Of a stretch of 64,000 nt of DNA, positions 38,142 through 49,781 are shown piece after piece (positions within the stretch are counted from its first letter, which is position 1; each line of letters begins with the position of its first letter). The notes beneath the pieces are model-generated. The model made no database searches. It was not told where the DNA came from and saw nothing but the letters and a program-made list of their open reading frames with translations. The translations under genes and the position numbers were made by a program. Location: positions 124,001 through 188,000 of the forward strand of contig CAVZCL010000003.1 of NCBI GenBank assembly GCA_963773745.1, read 5' to 3'. The stretch is from UBA5069 sp963773745 (GTDB taxonomy: Bacteria; Chloroflexota; Anaerolineae; Caldilineales; Caldilineaceae).

Positions 38142-39853
38142 TGCACCCCAAGCGCGAAGCCGCGGGCTGCATAGTAGGCTTGCGTTCCGGTGGCGGCAAT
38201 GACGGCAAGGCGCGTAAAGCCAGCCGCGAGAGCAATGCGACGCGCTTCGTCCAGCAAGCGCGTGCCGAGGCCGGCATGCTGCGGATCGCCCGAACGGCTC
38301 TCGTCGCTAAAGTCGAGCGCGGCTCCGTAGACATGCAGTTCGCGGATGAGCGCAGCGTTGGCCAGTTCGGGCAGGAAGGCGCGGCTGCCACTTTCGCCCA
38401 TGCCCTCCAGCGGCAGACTCAGGCGCAGGAAGGCTGCGGTCTGCGGCCGCCTCTCTTCGCCGCTATCGGCTTCTTCCCCTGCAGTCATGTACTCCAAAAA
38501 GTGCTCGCGCGTAAGGTCGGTCTCGTACGTCGTTACGCGCAGTGTCAGCGCGTCGGCCTTTACGGCGCGGCGCTTGATCTCGCGGCAGCGAATGCAGCCG
38601 CAGGCTGTACCGCGCCGCGCCAGTTCGCGCGCCACAATCTCGCGCAGGTTGCCGGCGCGCACGCCCGCCTCTATGTGGTGCGCCGGAATGTCGCGGAAGA
38701 GGCGGCTAATGCGCACATAGGGGGGCGCTGCCGGCTTGACGTCGGCGAGCAGCGCCACGAGTTCATCCTGCGTATAGGGGATGTAGGCCCCGGCCTGCCA
38801 GCGTGCGAAAAGCGCCGTGCCGGCAATCAGCGAGCAGGGGTAAATCTTCAACTCATCGGGGCGGATGGCGGGATCGTCAAAGAAACGAGCAAAGTCGGCG
38901 CGGTCGCCGGCGGGCGTCGCACCGTCGAGGTTGGGCATCCAGTGCAGGTGAATCTTGAAGCCGGCGCTGCGCAGCAGCCCCACCGCGTGGCGCACTGATG
39001 CCACATCGTGGCCGCGCCCGTTGCGCGCCAGGATGGCGTCATCGAGGCTCTGCACCCCCATCTGCACCTTGGTCACGCCCAGCGTGCGCAGGTGGACAAT
39101 CTCGTCGGGCGTAATCCAGTCGGGGCGCGTCTCGATGACAAGGCCCACATTGCGGTGGGTGGCGGAAATGTTGCGCAGCTGCGCCTCGGCCAGCGTCTGC
39201 GATGTCGCATGTGCAGGGTTGCCGGCTGCGTTCATGGCATCAAAGCAGCGCTGCACAAACCAGTTGCGGTAGTCGCGGCTGTAGGCGCTCCACGTGCCGC
39301 CCAGAATCAGCAACTCCACCTTGGCGGCGGCATGACCGATGTTCTCGAAGGCGTGAATGCGGTTGAGCGTTTGCAGGTACGGATCAAAGCCGTCGCGCTC
39401 GGCTCGCTGGCAGCCCGGCTCGTCGAAGATGTAGCTCTTGGGCATGCGCACATCGTCGGGGCAGAAGATGCAGTGGGCGGGGCAGCCTGCCGGCGCCGTG
39501 AGCACGGTGACGGGCGCAACGCCGCTTTGCGTGCGCGTCGGCTTTTTGCGAATACGGCGCAGAATGAGGGGGTCGGGCGCAAGCATGCCCTGGGCCACAA
39601 GGTCGTGATAGCCGGCCACAAGGTTGGCCTTGGAAAAGGGTCCCTTGCCGGCGCGCGCAAAGCGGTTGACCATGCGCTGGAGGGTAACCGGCTCTTGCCA
39701 CTGGCTTTCGGGCACCGCTTGCACCGCCACCAGAAGCTCGAGCAGGGCTGCGCGATGCGCGGGGGCGTCAAAGCCGCCGCGCTCGGCGTGCCAGCGGTCG
39801 CTGCGCTCGAGCACTTCTCTGGGGATTTCGTCGGTTGGCGTAATGCGGCGCAT
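38114..39853 (-). CDS. Elp3-type radical SAM/acetyltransferase
   Basis: A 579-residue Elp3 homologue. In eukaryotes and archaea Elp3 builds the cm5 group on wobble uridine 34 of tRNA; bacterial versions are known from Chloroflexota such as Dehalococcoides. The radical SAM domain has GCPAHCIFCPDD (Cys-x3-Cys-x2-Cys), MPKSYIFDEPGCQRAERDGF with DPYLQ, GGTWSAYSRDY and TRPDWITPDEIVHLRTLGVT with VQMGVQS. A zinc-binding GCIRCREI follows. The KAT/GNAT domain ends in GLGTRLLDEARRIALAAGF, then TGTQAYYAARGFALG. The order and length match the family. No other Elongator-like gene is present, as expected for bacteria. Confidence 0.93.
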   Translation of the reverse strand: MRRITPTDEIPREVLERSDRWHAERGGFDAPAHRAALLELLVAVQAVPESQWQEPVTLQRMVNRFARAGKGPFSKANLVAGYHDLVAQGMLAPDPLILRRIRKKPTRTQSGVAPVTVLTAPAGCPAHCIFCPDDVRMPKSYIFDEPGCQRAERDGFDPYLQTLNRIHAFENIGHAAAKVELLILGGTWSAYSRDYRNWFVQRCFDAMNAAGNPAHATSQTLAEAQLRNISATHRNVGLVIETRPDWITPDEIVHLRTLGVTKVQMGVQSLDDAILARNGRGHDVASVRHAVGLLRSAGFKIHLHWMPNLDGATPAGDRADFARFFDDPAIRPDELKIYPCSLIAGTALFARWQAGAYIPYTQDELVALLADVKPAAPPYVRISRLFRDIPAHHIEAGVRAGNLREIVARELARRGTACGCIRCREIKRRAVKADALTLRVTTYETDLTREHFLEYMTAGEEADSGEERRPQTAAFLRLSLPLEGMGESGSRAFLPELANAALIRELHVYGAALDFSDESRSGDPQHAGLGTRLLDEARRIALAAGFTRLAVIAATGTQAYYAARGFALGVHYMTATLSS

Positions 39854-40033
39854 GGTGGCACTCCCTCGGCGCCCAAAGCGGCGCGGGTGCTAGTATACCA
39901 TGCGGCGCGGGGCACGGGGTGCAGGTGGGGATGCAGATGGCGTTGCAAGAGGTGCAGAACGCGTCGACTCCTCGAGTACAGCGGCTGAAGCCGCCTCCCC
40001 GAGGCGCAGCATACGCAACGCGACCCCGTTGTC

Positions 40034-40083
40034 GCGCCATTGCAGCGCGGCTGCCAGAGTCGGCAGCCGCGCTGCAATGGCGC
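40034..40083 (-). terminator. Perfect 22-bp hairpin after the secreted repeat protein
   Basis: The arms 40034-40055 and 40062-40083 are exact complements around a 6-nt loop, beginning 24 nt beyond the minus-strand stop at 40107. No U-run follows in the transcript, so termination strength is uncertain. The rest of the Elp3-upstream gap (39854-40033) holds no gene. Confidence 0.65.
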
Positions 40084-40106
40084 TTGCTATTGACGTAACG
40101 CGTGAC

Positions 40107-42376
40107 CTACGGCCGCATGATCGCCGGCAGGAAGATGCTGCGCAGCGGTGCGCCCGGCTCGTCGGTGGGCGGCAGCGACGTGGGTACGTAGCAGGGCAGC
40201 TCCCCCGTCGGTCCGCCCATCATCTGCGCCACCACTTCACCTTCGTAGAGCACGCGCACCTCCGCCAATTCGTTGATAGCGCCGTCATACGAGAAATCAG
40301 TCGGCACGCCCGCAACAAGGTTCAGGTTGAGCATCGGATTCTCCGGGCTCTGCGCCGGTGCGCCAATTACAAACTCAACCACATATGCGCCGCTTGCCTC
40401 AACCGTCACCGTCCAGATCGGCACATTGACGTCACAGAAGGCGGTCAGCACCACCTGCGGCAGGCGACAGGTAAGGTTGACAAGCGCATCGGCCTGCAGG
40501 CCCGTCTGCGTAATTGTCACTGTATTGTCCACGCTCCGCTGGAAGAGATTTTCCTCGTCATAGACAACGTCCACGCAGGCAAAGGGAAGCTGGTAGGTTT
40601 GCGTACCGCTCTCCGTAAAGCTCCACGGCTGGCCGGCGGCGGGATTTGTGTCCGTCACCGTCACGGTATCGAGCGTCGTCTGCGAAGGCGGCAAGCCGAC
40701 GAAGGTGTAGGGCACAACCGGGCTGTTGTAGACGATGCCCGTGGTGGCCGTCACCGTGGCCGTGTTGGTGCCGTCGGCGTTGTTGGGCACGGCGGTTGCA
40801 TAGCTGCAGGCAAGCGAGCCGCCCGCAGGCACAGTTGTAGAGGCGCACTCTACGGCGGCGCTTTGCCCGTTGCCCAGCCGATCGGTAATGCCCGTCAGTT
40901 GCAGCGGCGCATCGGGGCGGGGATTGAGCACGGTAATCGTCCCAAAGACGCGGAAGTTCTCGTCAATGGGGGCGGATTTGGTCAGCGTCACCGTGTAGGT
41001 CACTGGAGCCGTCTCGCCATCCACCAGTTCAAGCGCATCCGTGGATGCGCGCTTTTGGATCTGCCACGTGTAGCGGCGTGTGAAGTCGGGATCGACCGTC
41101 TTGGCGACAGAAGGGCGGTAGCAGTTGACGGTCATGGTGGCGTCGGCGCTCTGTTCGGTCTCCACAATGCGCGCTGTGTTGGCGCGCGTGTAGCTGGCCA
41201 CACCTTGCACATATTCGAGGTTGCTGCCGCAGGTCACCGTGCGCGTGTAGGTAAAGGTGCGCGCCGTGCTGACTTCCGTGGCCAGATTCTCGAAGGGCCC
41301 GCCGTTGTAGGCATCGTCAACCGTGACAACAGCCGGATCGCCGTCGATCGGCACGGGCGGGCCGAAGATGACATCCGCCTCGCCCCTGGCAAGGCCGGGC
41401 AAACCATTATTGTCGAAAGTGACCAGAGCCTGATTGACGCGCTGGTTGGCGTTGGGCAAGGGCCCGCCATAGGTGCATGTCACCTGCTCGCCAAACTCCA
41501 GTGTGAGCGGAAAGGCATCGGGACAGGTAACGGGCAATGGGCCACCATCCGGCCCGCTGACGGTATCCGTAACCGAGGTGATGACCGTTGAGATCATGCT
41601 TGTGTTGCTAATGTCGATGGAGCCGAAGACTCGATAATCGCCCACAGAGGTTGTCGGCGTCACCTGCACCGTGTAGACCACATCAGCGCTTTCGCCTTCA
41701 AAGAGGTTGACGACTGCAGGCGTCACACTTTTGCTGATCTCCCATGTTGTCGAGATCACGGATGATGGATCGGCTGTCTTGGTAACCAGCACGTCGGGTT
41801 CGCAGAAGACATCCCAGTCCTGGCCGCCCGGCCCCAGCGTACCGGGTGCGTTCACCTGATCGCCGCCAACCCAATCGACGGTGAAGCCCTCTTCGTCGCG
41901 CACCTCAATGGCGACGTCCACGTGAATTTCACGGTTGTTGCCGTTGTCCTGCCATTCGGAGACAGGCGGATAGGGAACCGTACGTTGAGTTCGCTGGAAG
42001 TTTGGTTTACGTTGATGATTGTGAATGCGTTGGCCGGGTTTGGATCTGCGGGCAGCCGCACGACAATGGTCCCTTGCAGTGTCCAGCCGGGGCGCATGCC
42101 GATTGTGTAGATCGTGTCCTCAATCGCCTCGCAATCATTGCGGATTTCCACGGTTGAAAAGGTGAAGTTGGGGCCGTCGCTCGGGTCGATCCAGGTGCGC
42201 GTGTCCCGCGGCACACCATCCTGTGCATAGGCCACGGGCGCCTGCACAAAGGTGAACAGGATAAGCATAAGGGCGAAAAGGGAGCCGGCGTATGCAGCGG
42301 ATAAGCTGCGCCGCACTGTGTGTACAGGGTCTCTGCGGCTCTCTTTCGTGTCTGTTGTACGTTGCATATGATCCAT
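40107..42376 (-). CDS. Large secreted beta-repeat protein (one frame slip)
   Basis: About 755 residues when joined. The N-terminal part (from 42376) has a signal peptide, SLFALMLILFTFVQAPVAYA, then PRDTRTWIDPSDGPNFTFST. It runs to SSELNVRF near 41955, where the sense moves one frame over to YPPVSEWQDNGNNREIHVD and on to the end; a one-base change in TTCCCTATCC joins them. The mature protein has tandem immunoglobulin-like beta modules of DUF11-like style: VNLFEGESADVVYTVQVTPT, ELVDGETAPVTYTVTLTKSA and paired Cys residues, each with a YRVFG or FRVFG core. The C-terminus is Pro-rich and ends RSIFLPAIMRP, like the DUF1501 tail. Probably a cell-surface or extracellular structural protein. Confidence 0.7.
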
Positions 42377-43198
42377 CTATGAACCTGCCTTTCTTGCGTG
42401 GATGTTAGGGATAAGTTGGACTGTACTCAAGGCGTTGTACGCGCTGCTCAAGGCGTTGTACGCGCCACCATGGAATGCACGCAGAGACGCGCAGTACAAA
42501 GGCCCGTGGGCCGTGCACGTGTTGCGCATGATACGGCAGGAACGATGCACCCTGCGCGGGTTCGATTGGGGGAGGGCAATTGAGTTGTAATCGTGCGTGG
42601 CGCAAGAATGGGGGGTGAGAGCGCCGTTCGCGCTTCAGACACGCGTCAGGCACGGACAGGCATAATGAGGCGCTGTAAATTGCGTGGGAGCGCAATCACA
42701 AGCCGGCGTGCGCAAGGCACGCGCAGGGAGGGGGAAATGCTTGTTTGCTGAACTCTGCGCACGCAGCCAATGGTGGGGAGGCGTGCGACAATGAGCACCG
42801 CTGCGCTCGCTTAGCTTTTGCTCGCTTACCGCTGTGCTCGATTACAGACGATTACATTACCTTACACAAACTTACAACCATCTGGGCCAAAGTATAGAGG
42901 AGCGCGATGCACTTGTCAATATGCCGCTCGATCAGCAGTTTATGCCGCGCGACAGAGTTTGTGGTGCCTTGCACCGCCGCTACGCAGCTTGTTGCCATTC
43001 GGCCGCCCCTCATACACCGCGCTAACGCCGCACCGACGTGATTCATACACTACCCTGCTATCATGAGAGTTGAATTGAGGAGACCTCAACGGCAGCGCGC
43101 GGCGCGCGCCGTTTACACAATCTGTTTTGACCGCGACCATGCCACGGCCATGTCACTGCCATGGCGTGGCGCGAACATGCTCTCTTAAGGAGGCATCA
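42377..43198. other. Long intergenic region upstream of clpB
   Basis: About 820 nt with no recognisable gene. At 42426-42464 CTCAAGGCGTTGTACGCG occurs twice with a 21-nt period. The region must contain the clpB promoter and, on the minus strand, that of the secreted protein. A possible -10, TATCAT, is at 43059-43064 without a good -35. No CIRCE element was seen. Confidence 0.45.
43069..43090. promoter_or_regulatory. Inverted repeat in the clpB leader
   Basis: TTGAGG-AGA-CCTCAA (43075-43089) nested in GTTGA...TCAAC, a few nt after a possible -10. It might be a heat-shock operator (loosely HspR/HAIR-like) or a leader hairpin. It does not match the HAIR consensus closely. Confidence 0.3.
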
Positions 43199-45793
<2,595 letters not shown>

Positions 45794-45799
45794 CTGCGC

Positions 45800-45834
45800 G
45801 GGAGCAGGGAGTAGAAAATCTACTCCCTGCTCCC
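45800..45834 (+). terminator. clpB terminator
   Basis: A perfect 16-bp stem (GGGAGCAGGGAGTAGA and its complement) with an AAA loop, starting 7 nt after the clpB stop. Confidence 0.8.
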
Positions 45835-46074
45835 TAAGTATTGCGCGAAACGTTTGTGCGATTGGACTTTCACTTTAGTCTGTGTTAAATTGTACTCTGT
45901 GAACGGTGGCAACGCCATGTCGCGTGCTGCTGTTCTCTTTTTTTGGGCCATGGGGCCCCGTGGAGTCTGCCAATCGTGGCAACTTCCACTTACGCAGCCG
46001 CAAACGAAACGCGGCAATCTTTTCGAAGGGCTAAGAGTGCGACTTGGCTCAACGGAGTCTAAGGAGCATTTTTA

Positions 46075-47484
46075 GTGAATTTCGACCAGCTTTCCCTCGA
46101 TCCGCGCCTTGTTTCTGCCACTCGGACGGCCGGCTACACAACAGCCACCCCGATTCAGGAGCAGGCTATTCCCCTTGTGCTGCAGGGCCACGACGTTCTT
46201 GGCCTGGCGCAAACCGGCACCGGCAAAACTGCCGCTTTCATGCTGCCCATCCTCAACCGGCTGCTGGCCACCAAGCCGGCCCGTCCAGGCGCCATTCGCG
46301 CCCTGGTGGTAGCACCCACGCGCGAACTCGCCGAGCAGATTCACCAGGCGGTGAAGCAGCTTGGCATGAACACGCGCATTCGCAGCGTGCCCATCTATGG
46401 CGGCGTGAGCAAGCACGCCCAGGTGCAGCAGTTGCGCCGCAATCCCGAAATCGTTGTCGCCTGCCCCGGCCGCTTGCTGGACCATGTGGGCGACGGTACG
46501 CTTGACCTGACGCACGTGGAAGTGCTTGTCCTGGACGAAGCCGACCACATGTTTGACATGGGCTTCCTGCCGGACGTGCGCCGCATCCTGCGCCTCGTCT
46601 CCAACCGCCAGCAGACGCTGCTCTTCTCGGCCACCATGCCCTATGAGATTCGCAGCCTGGCCGACAGCACGCTGAAAGACCCGCAGACCGTCCAGGTGGG
46701 CCATCGCGCCCCGGCCGAGACGATCTCGCACGCCCTCTATCCCGTGCCCGAGCGCATGAAGAGCAAGCTGCTCATGTCCATGCTCGAGCAGACGGAGACG
46801 CGCCGCGTGCTCATCTTCACCCGCACCAAGCGACGCGCACGCGACCTCGCTGACATGCTCGAGCGCAACGGCAACAATGTGACTGCGCTGCAGGGCAACA
46901 TGGCGCAGGCCGCCCGCCAGAAGGCCATCGATGGCTTCCGCTCGGGCAAGTATTCGATTCTTGTGGCCACCGACATTGCCGCACGCGGCATTGACGTGAC
47001 CGACATCTCGCATGTCATCAACTACGACATGCCCGATACGGTGGATGCCTACACCCACCGCAGCGGCCGCACCGGGCGCGCCTACCACAACGGCGAAGCC
47101 TTTACACTCGTTGCCGAACTGGACGAACTCCAGGTGCGCGCCGTGGAAAAGGTGATGGGCGAACGCATTGAGCGCCGCCGTCTGGATGGCTTTGATTACC
47201 AGGGCTATCCCACCGATGCGCCCGAGATTCGCACGCAGGCGTCGTCGTCGCGCTGGGGCCAGCCCCGCCGTGGCGCTCGTCGCCCTTCGGGCGGATCAAC
47301 CGGCTACCGCGCGCCCTCCCAGGAGAGCATGACGGCGGCGACCAACGCGCAGCAGGCATCGCGCGACAGCGCCGCCAGCCGCCAGCAGGCGCCGCAAAAG
47401 GGGCAGCCGGCGCAGGCGTCCAACAGCGCCGCCTCGAGCCAGCGCCGCCGCGGCCAGCGCTACGGCCGCCCTTCGGCTGCGTAA
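46075..47484 (+). CDS. DEAD-box RNA helicase
   Basis: A 469-residue ATP-dependent RNA helicase. The GTG start at 46075 has AAGGAG (46061-46066) 8 nt upstream. Motifs in order are the Q-motif (TPIQEQAIP), I AQTGTGKT, Ia PTRELAEQ, II VLDEADHMFD, III FSATMP, IV VLIFTRTKRRARDLADML, V ATDIAARGID and VI YTHRSGRTGRAYH. After residue 390 comes a basic, Ser/Gln/Arg-rich tail, likely an unstructured RNA-binding extension. The leader between 45835 and 46074 is long for this genome, a trait shared with cold-inducible csdA/rhlE-type helicases. A role in ribosome assembly or RNA decay is inferred. Confidence 0.93.
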   Translation: MNFDQLSLDPRLVSATRTAGYTTATPIQEQAIPLVLQGHDVLGLAQTGTGKTAAFMLPILNRLLATKPARPGAIRALVVAPTRELAEQIHQAVKQLGMNTRIRSVPIYGGVSKHAQVQQLRRNPEIVVACPGRLLDHVGDGTLDLTHVEVLVLDEADHMFDMGFLPDVRRILRLVSNRQQTLLFSATMPYEIRSLADSTLKDPQTVQVGHRAPAETISHALYPVPERMKSKLLMSMLEQTETRRVLIFTRTKRRARDLADMLERNGNNVTALQGNMAQAARQKAIDGFRSGKYSILVATDIAARGIDVTDISHVINYDMPDTVDAYTHRSGRTGRAYHNGEAFTLVAELDELQVRAVEKVMGERIERRRLDGFDYQGYPTDAPEIRTQASSSRWGQPRRGARRPSGGSTGYRAPSQESMTAATNAQQASRDSAASRQQAPQKGQPAQASNSAASSQRRRGQRYGRPSAA

Positions 47485-47547
47485 CAGCAAACTGCGACGC
47501 AGAGGCGCGAAGGCGCAAAGGCTCGCAAAGAACGACAAGCAAGAACA

Positions 47548-47580
47548 AAGGCAGGAACAGCGCAACGCTGTTCCTGCCTT
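47548..47580 (+). terminator. Terminator after the DEAD-box gene
   Basis: A perfect 15-bp stem (AAGGCAGGAACAGCG and its complement), CAA loop, followed by ATTTTG. It is preceded at 47492-47530 by a GACGCAGAGGCGCGAAGGCG-type repeat fragment. Confidence 0.8.
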
Positions 47581-47643
47581 ATTTTGTAGCGCAGAAACGC
47601 GAGCCTGCATCGTGATGCGTCCACGAAATCCGCAGGCATGTTG

Positions 47644-47756
47644 CGTAGCGGGGGGCTTCCAGCCCTCCGGCTTTGGACGTCGCATTGAGGACATAACTGC
47701 GTCACGCCAGGAGACGTGACCTACAACAGCCGGAGGGCTGGAAGCCCCCCGCTACG
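47644..47756. repeat. 29-bp inverted repeat enclosing a GTCACG/CGTGAC motif
   Basis: The arms 47644-47672 and 47728-47756 are exact complements (arm core GGGGGGCTTCCAGCCCTCCG). The 55-nt interior contains GTCACGCCAGGAGACGTGAC, a motif that recurs twice at 61570-61623. The whole lies between the helicase and the oxidoreductase genes. The large loop makes it look like a small non-autonomous insertion rather than a terminator. Confidence 0.75.
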
Positions 47757-47870
47757 GCACGGGGCGCGCCGGTTGCCTGTCTCCGCTGGGTTTGAAAGAT
47801 GGTCGCGGGAAGCGTACTATGTATGCAAGTGTTTGCTCTGTCGGCCTCGAGCTGCGAGAAAGGGTTGCAC

Positions 47871-48520
47871 ATGCCTTCATTCAATCTGTCAAAGAGCGAC
47901 CAACTGCTGCGTGCGGGCTTCCGCTATTTCAACCGCTTCATGCTGCTGCTGTGGCGGCTGGGGCTGGGGCCATGGCTCAACATCTGGCCGCAGGTCCTAA
48001 GCACCTACATGGTGATCGTCCACAAGGGGCGCAAGTCGGGACTCTGGCGACGTACGCCGGTGAACTATGCAATTGTGGACGGCGAAATCTACTGCGTCTC
48101 CGGCTTTGGGGCCGTAAGTGACTGGTACCGCAATCTGCTTGTCAACCCCGAGGTGGAAGTCTGGCTGCCCAACGGCTGGTGGCGCGCCATTTCGGAAGAG
48201 ATTACCGAGCCGGGGGAGCGACTGCAGCGCATTCGCCAAACGCTCCTTGCCAGCGGCTGGGCCGCCTATATGAGCATCCTTGACCCGCGCGGCATGAGCG
48301 ACGCGCAGCTTGAAGAGGCGACGAAGGAATACCGCGTCATGCACATCCATCGCATGCAGGCGCGTACCGGTCCGGGTGGCCCGGGCGATCTGGCATGGGT
48401 GTGGCCGGCCGTTGTGCACGCGTATGTGCTGCTGGCTGGACTGCGTGCGCTGGGCCGGCGGCGCGCACGCGACGCGTCTCTGGCCGCGCCGTCGCATCAC
48501 AGGCTGCCCGCAGCCGGTGA
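47871..48520 (+). CDS. Deazaflavin (F420)-dependent nitroreductase-like protein
   Basis: About 215 residues; ATG 47871 is chosen because the domain starts at once (MPSFNLSKSDQLLRAGFRYF). The family core is MVIVHKGRKSGLWRRTPVNY, DGEIYCVSGFGAVSDWYRNL and NPEVEVWLPNGWW, as in Ddn-type F420H2-dependent oxidoreductases. A C-terminal hydrophobic segment (VWPAVVHAYVLLAGLRALG) follows. The frame then runs on without a stop into the next gene. In the third frame a TGA at 48518-48520 overlaps a GTG start (GTGA), so a frame slip around 48440-48500 probably hides the true end. The cofactor is family inference; F420 genes are not in the window. Confidence 0.75.
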
Positions 48521-49511
48521 TCCGCGAACCCGCCGTCTCATCCGGCCTCTCCAGCGCCGGCGCGGGCGCCACCGGCCCGGCCGCGCCTGCCGAGATTGCC
48601 ACCGTGCGCATGGCGCCATGGCTGCTGGTAGCGCTGCTGGCGCATACCGGCTGGGGCATCTATCCCGTGCTGGCGCGCTATCTGCAAACCGAAAGCCACA
48701 TCCCCAGCATGGCGTTGCTGGCCGCGGCCTACTGCCACTGGCGATTGCCTTTCTCGTCTACGGGCTGCCCAAGTTTGGGCGCACGATTGCGCATTCGCGC
48801 CCGCTCTGGATCTTCGCCTTCGTGGTGGTGCTGCGCAGCGTCACCAACGTGCTGGCCACGCGCTACACCATGGCCATCTACGTCCAGTTGATGACGCTGA
48901 TGACCCCCTTCCTGATTGCGCTGCTGAGCTTCTTTGTGCTGCGCGAGCGGCTGCCGCGCGGCGCGCTCACCGCCATGGCGCTTTCGTTTGTCGGCTCTCT
49001 GCTCATGCTCAGCAGCAACCTCGCCGGCGGCGGGCTGCACTTTGCGCTCGAACGCTCAGACCTGCTGGGGATTGGCCTCGCGCTTGCCAGCGCCGTCTTT
49101 CTCGCGCTCTACATGCTCTCTGTGCGCCGCACTATGACAACGCCCGTTTCGGCGCTGGGCGTGCTTCTCTTCCAGAGCGCCGTCATCTTCGCTGTGTCGA
49201 TCACACTTAGCCTGCTGCTGGGCGAGGATTGGTCGCGCTGGGGCGCGCTGCAGCCGAGCGACTGGGTGGTCTTTGTTATCTTCGCCATCCTCATTCTAAG
49301 CGGAGCCAATGCCCTGCAGATTGTGGCGCTGCGCAGGCTGGGTGCGCCGGTGGTCAGCAGCCTCATGGGCTGGCGGCTGGTGAGCACCCTGCTAGTAGGC
49401 ATGCTGCTGCTGGGCGAGGGGCTGCAAGGCTGGGTGCAGGGGCTGGGCATGGTGATTGTGCTGGCCACGGTGACGTGGTATGTCGGGAGAGAGGCGCACA
49501 AGACGCACTGA
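48517..49511 (+). CDS. EamA/DMT-type transporter (one frame slip)
   Basis: A drug/metabolite transporter of about 330 residues. The first part, from GTG 48517, reads IREPAVSSGLSS..., MAPWLLVALLAHTGWGIYPV and LARYLQTESHIPSMALLAAA. Near 48728-48736 the sense moves one frame over, LLPLAIAFLVYGLPKFGRTI, and continues through nine helices (FLIALLSFFVLRERLPRGAL, LGIGLALASAVFLALYMLSV, ALQIVALRRLGAPVVSSL, LVSTLLVGMLLLGEGLQGWV) to ATVTWYVGREAH. One missing C in GCCTACTGCCACTG would join both. Two EamA repeats are visible, each with the conserved Glu after the fourth helix (LRERLP, LLGEGL). Substrate unknown. Confidence 0.75.
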
Positions 49512-49552
49512 TAAGTCGTGCGTGGAAGGTGGGAATTGTATCCGCGTTCAGG

Positions 49553-49580
49553 GCAAGGCTTCCGATCCTGGAAGCCTTGC
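49553..49580 (+). terminator. Stem-loop after the EamA gene
   Basis: A perfect 11-bp stem (GCAAGGCTTCC and its complement) with a GATCCT loop, 41 nt after the stop. Same family as 3579-3612. Confidence 0.6.
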
Positions 49581-49661
49581 TTCGTTTGTATGCGGGCGCA
49601 TCGGCAAACGATTGCGCTTGCGAATTCCTTAAAGTTGACACAAAAAATCAGAAAATGCCTA

Positions 49662-49690
49662 TTGACTTTGCAGATCAACCGGTGTATTTT
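49662..49690 (+). promoter_or_regulatory. Promoter of the cupredoxin-like lipoprotein
   Basis: TTGACT (49662-49667), a 17-nt spacer, TATTTT (49685-49690), in a locally AT-rich stretch. The leader to ATG 49782 is about 85 nt. Confidence 0.6.
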
Positions 49691-49781
49691 GGTCTTCCTG
49701 CAGTTCGGCCGTAAGGATATTGTAATCTTTTTGTAATTCACCAGTCTACCGCCACCGCCCCCGACATTCGAGGAGATAGAG

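Noticed and set aside
42426..42464. Short tandem repeat considered as a CRISPR remnant
   Set aside because: Only two copies with a 3-nt gap and no spacer diversity or cas genes.
42540..42575. GGGTTCGATTGG sequence resembling a tRNA T-loop
   Set aside because: No cloverleaf partners upstream; the flanks do not pair.
43069..43090. HspR HAIR or HrcA CIRCE element upstream of clpB
   Set aside because: Arm sequence and spacing do not match CTTGAGT-N7-ACTCAAG or TTAGCACTC-N9-GAGTGCTAA; kept only as an unnamed inverted repeat.
45835..46074. Small gene in the leader of the DEAD-box helicase
   Set aside because: The short open frame has no ribosome site or recognisable sequence; it is more likely an untranslated leader.
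47644..47756. Insertion sequence with 29-bp terminal inverted repeats
   Set aside because: The interior is only 55 nt with no transposase; no target-site duplication was visible. Listed as a repeat instead.
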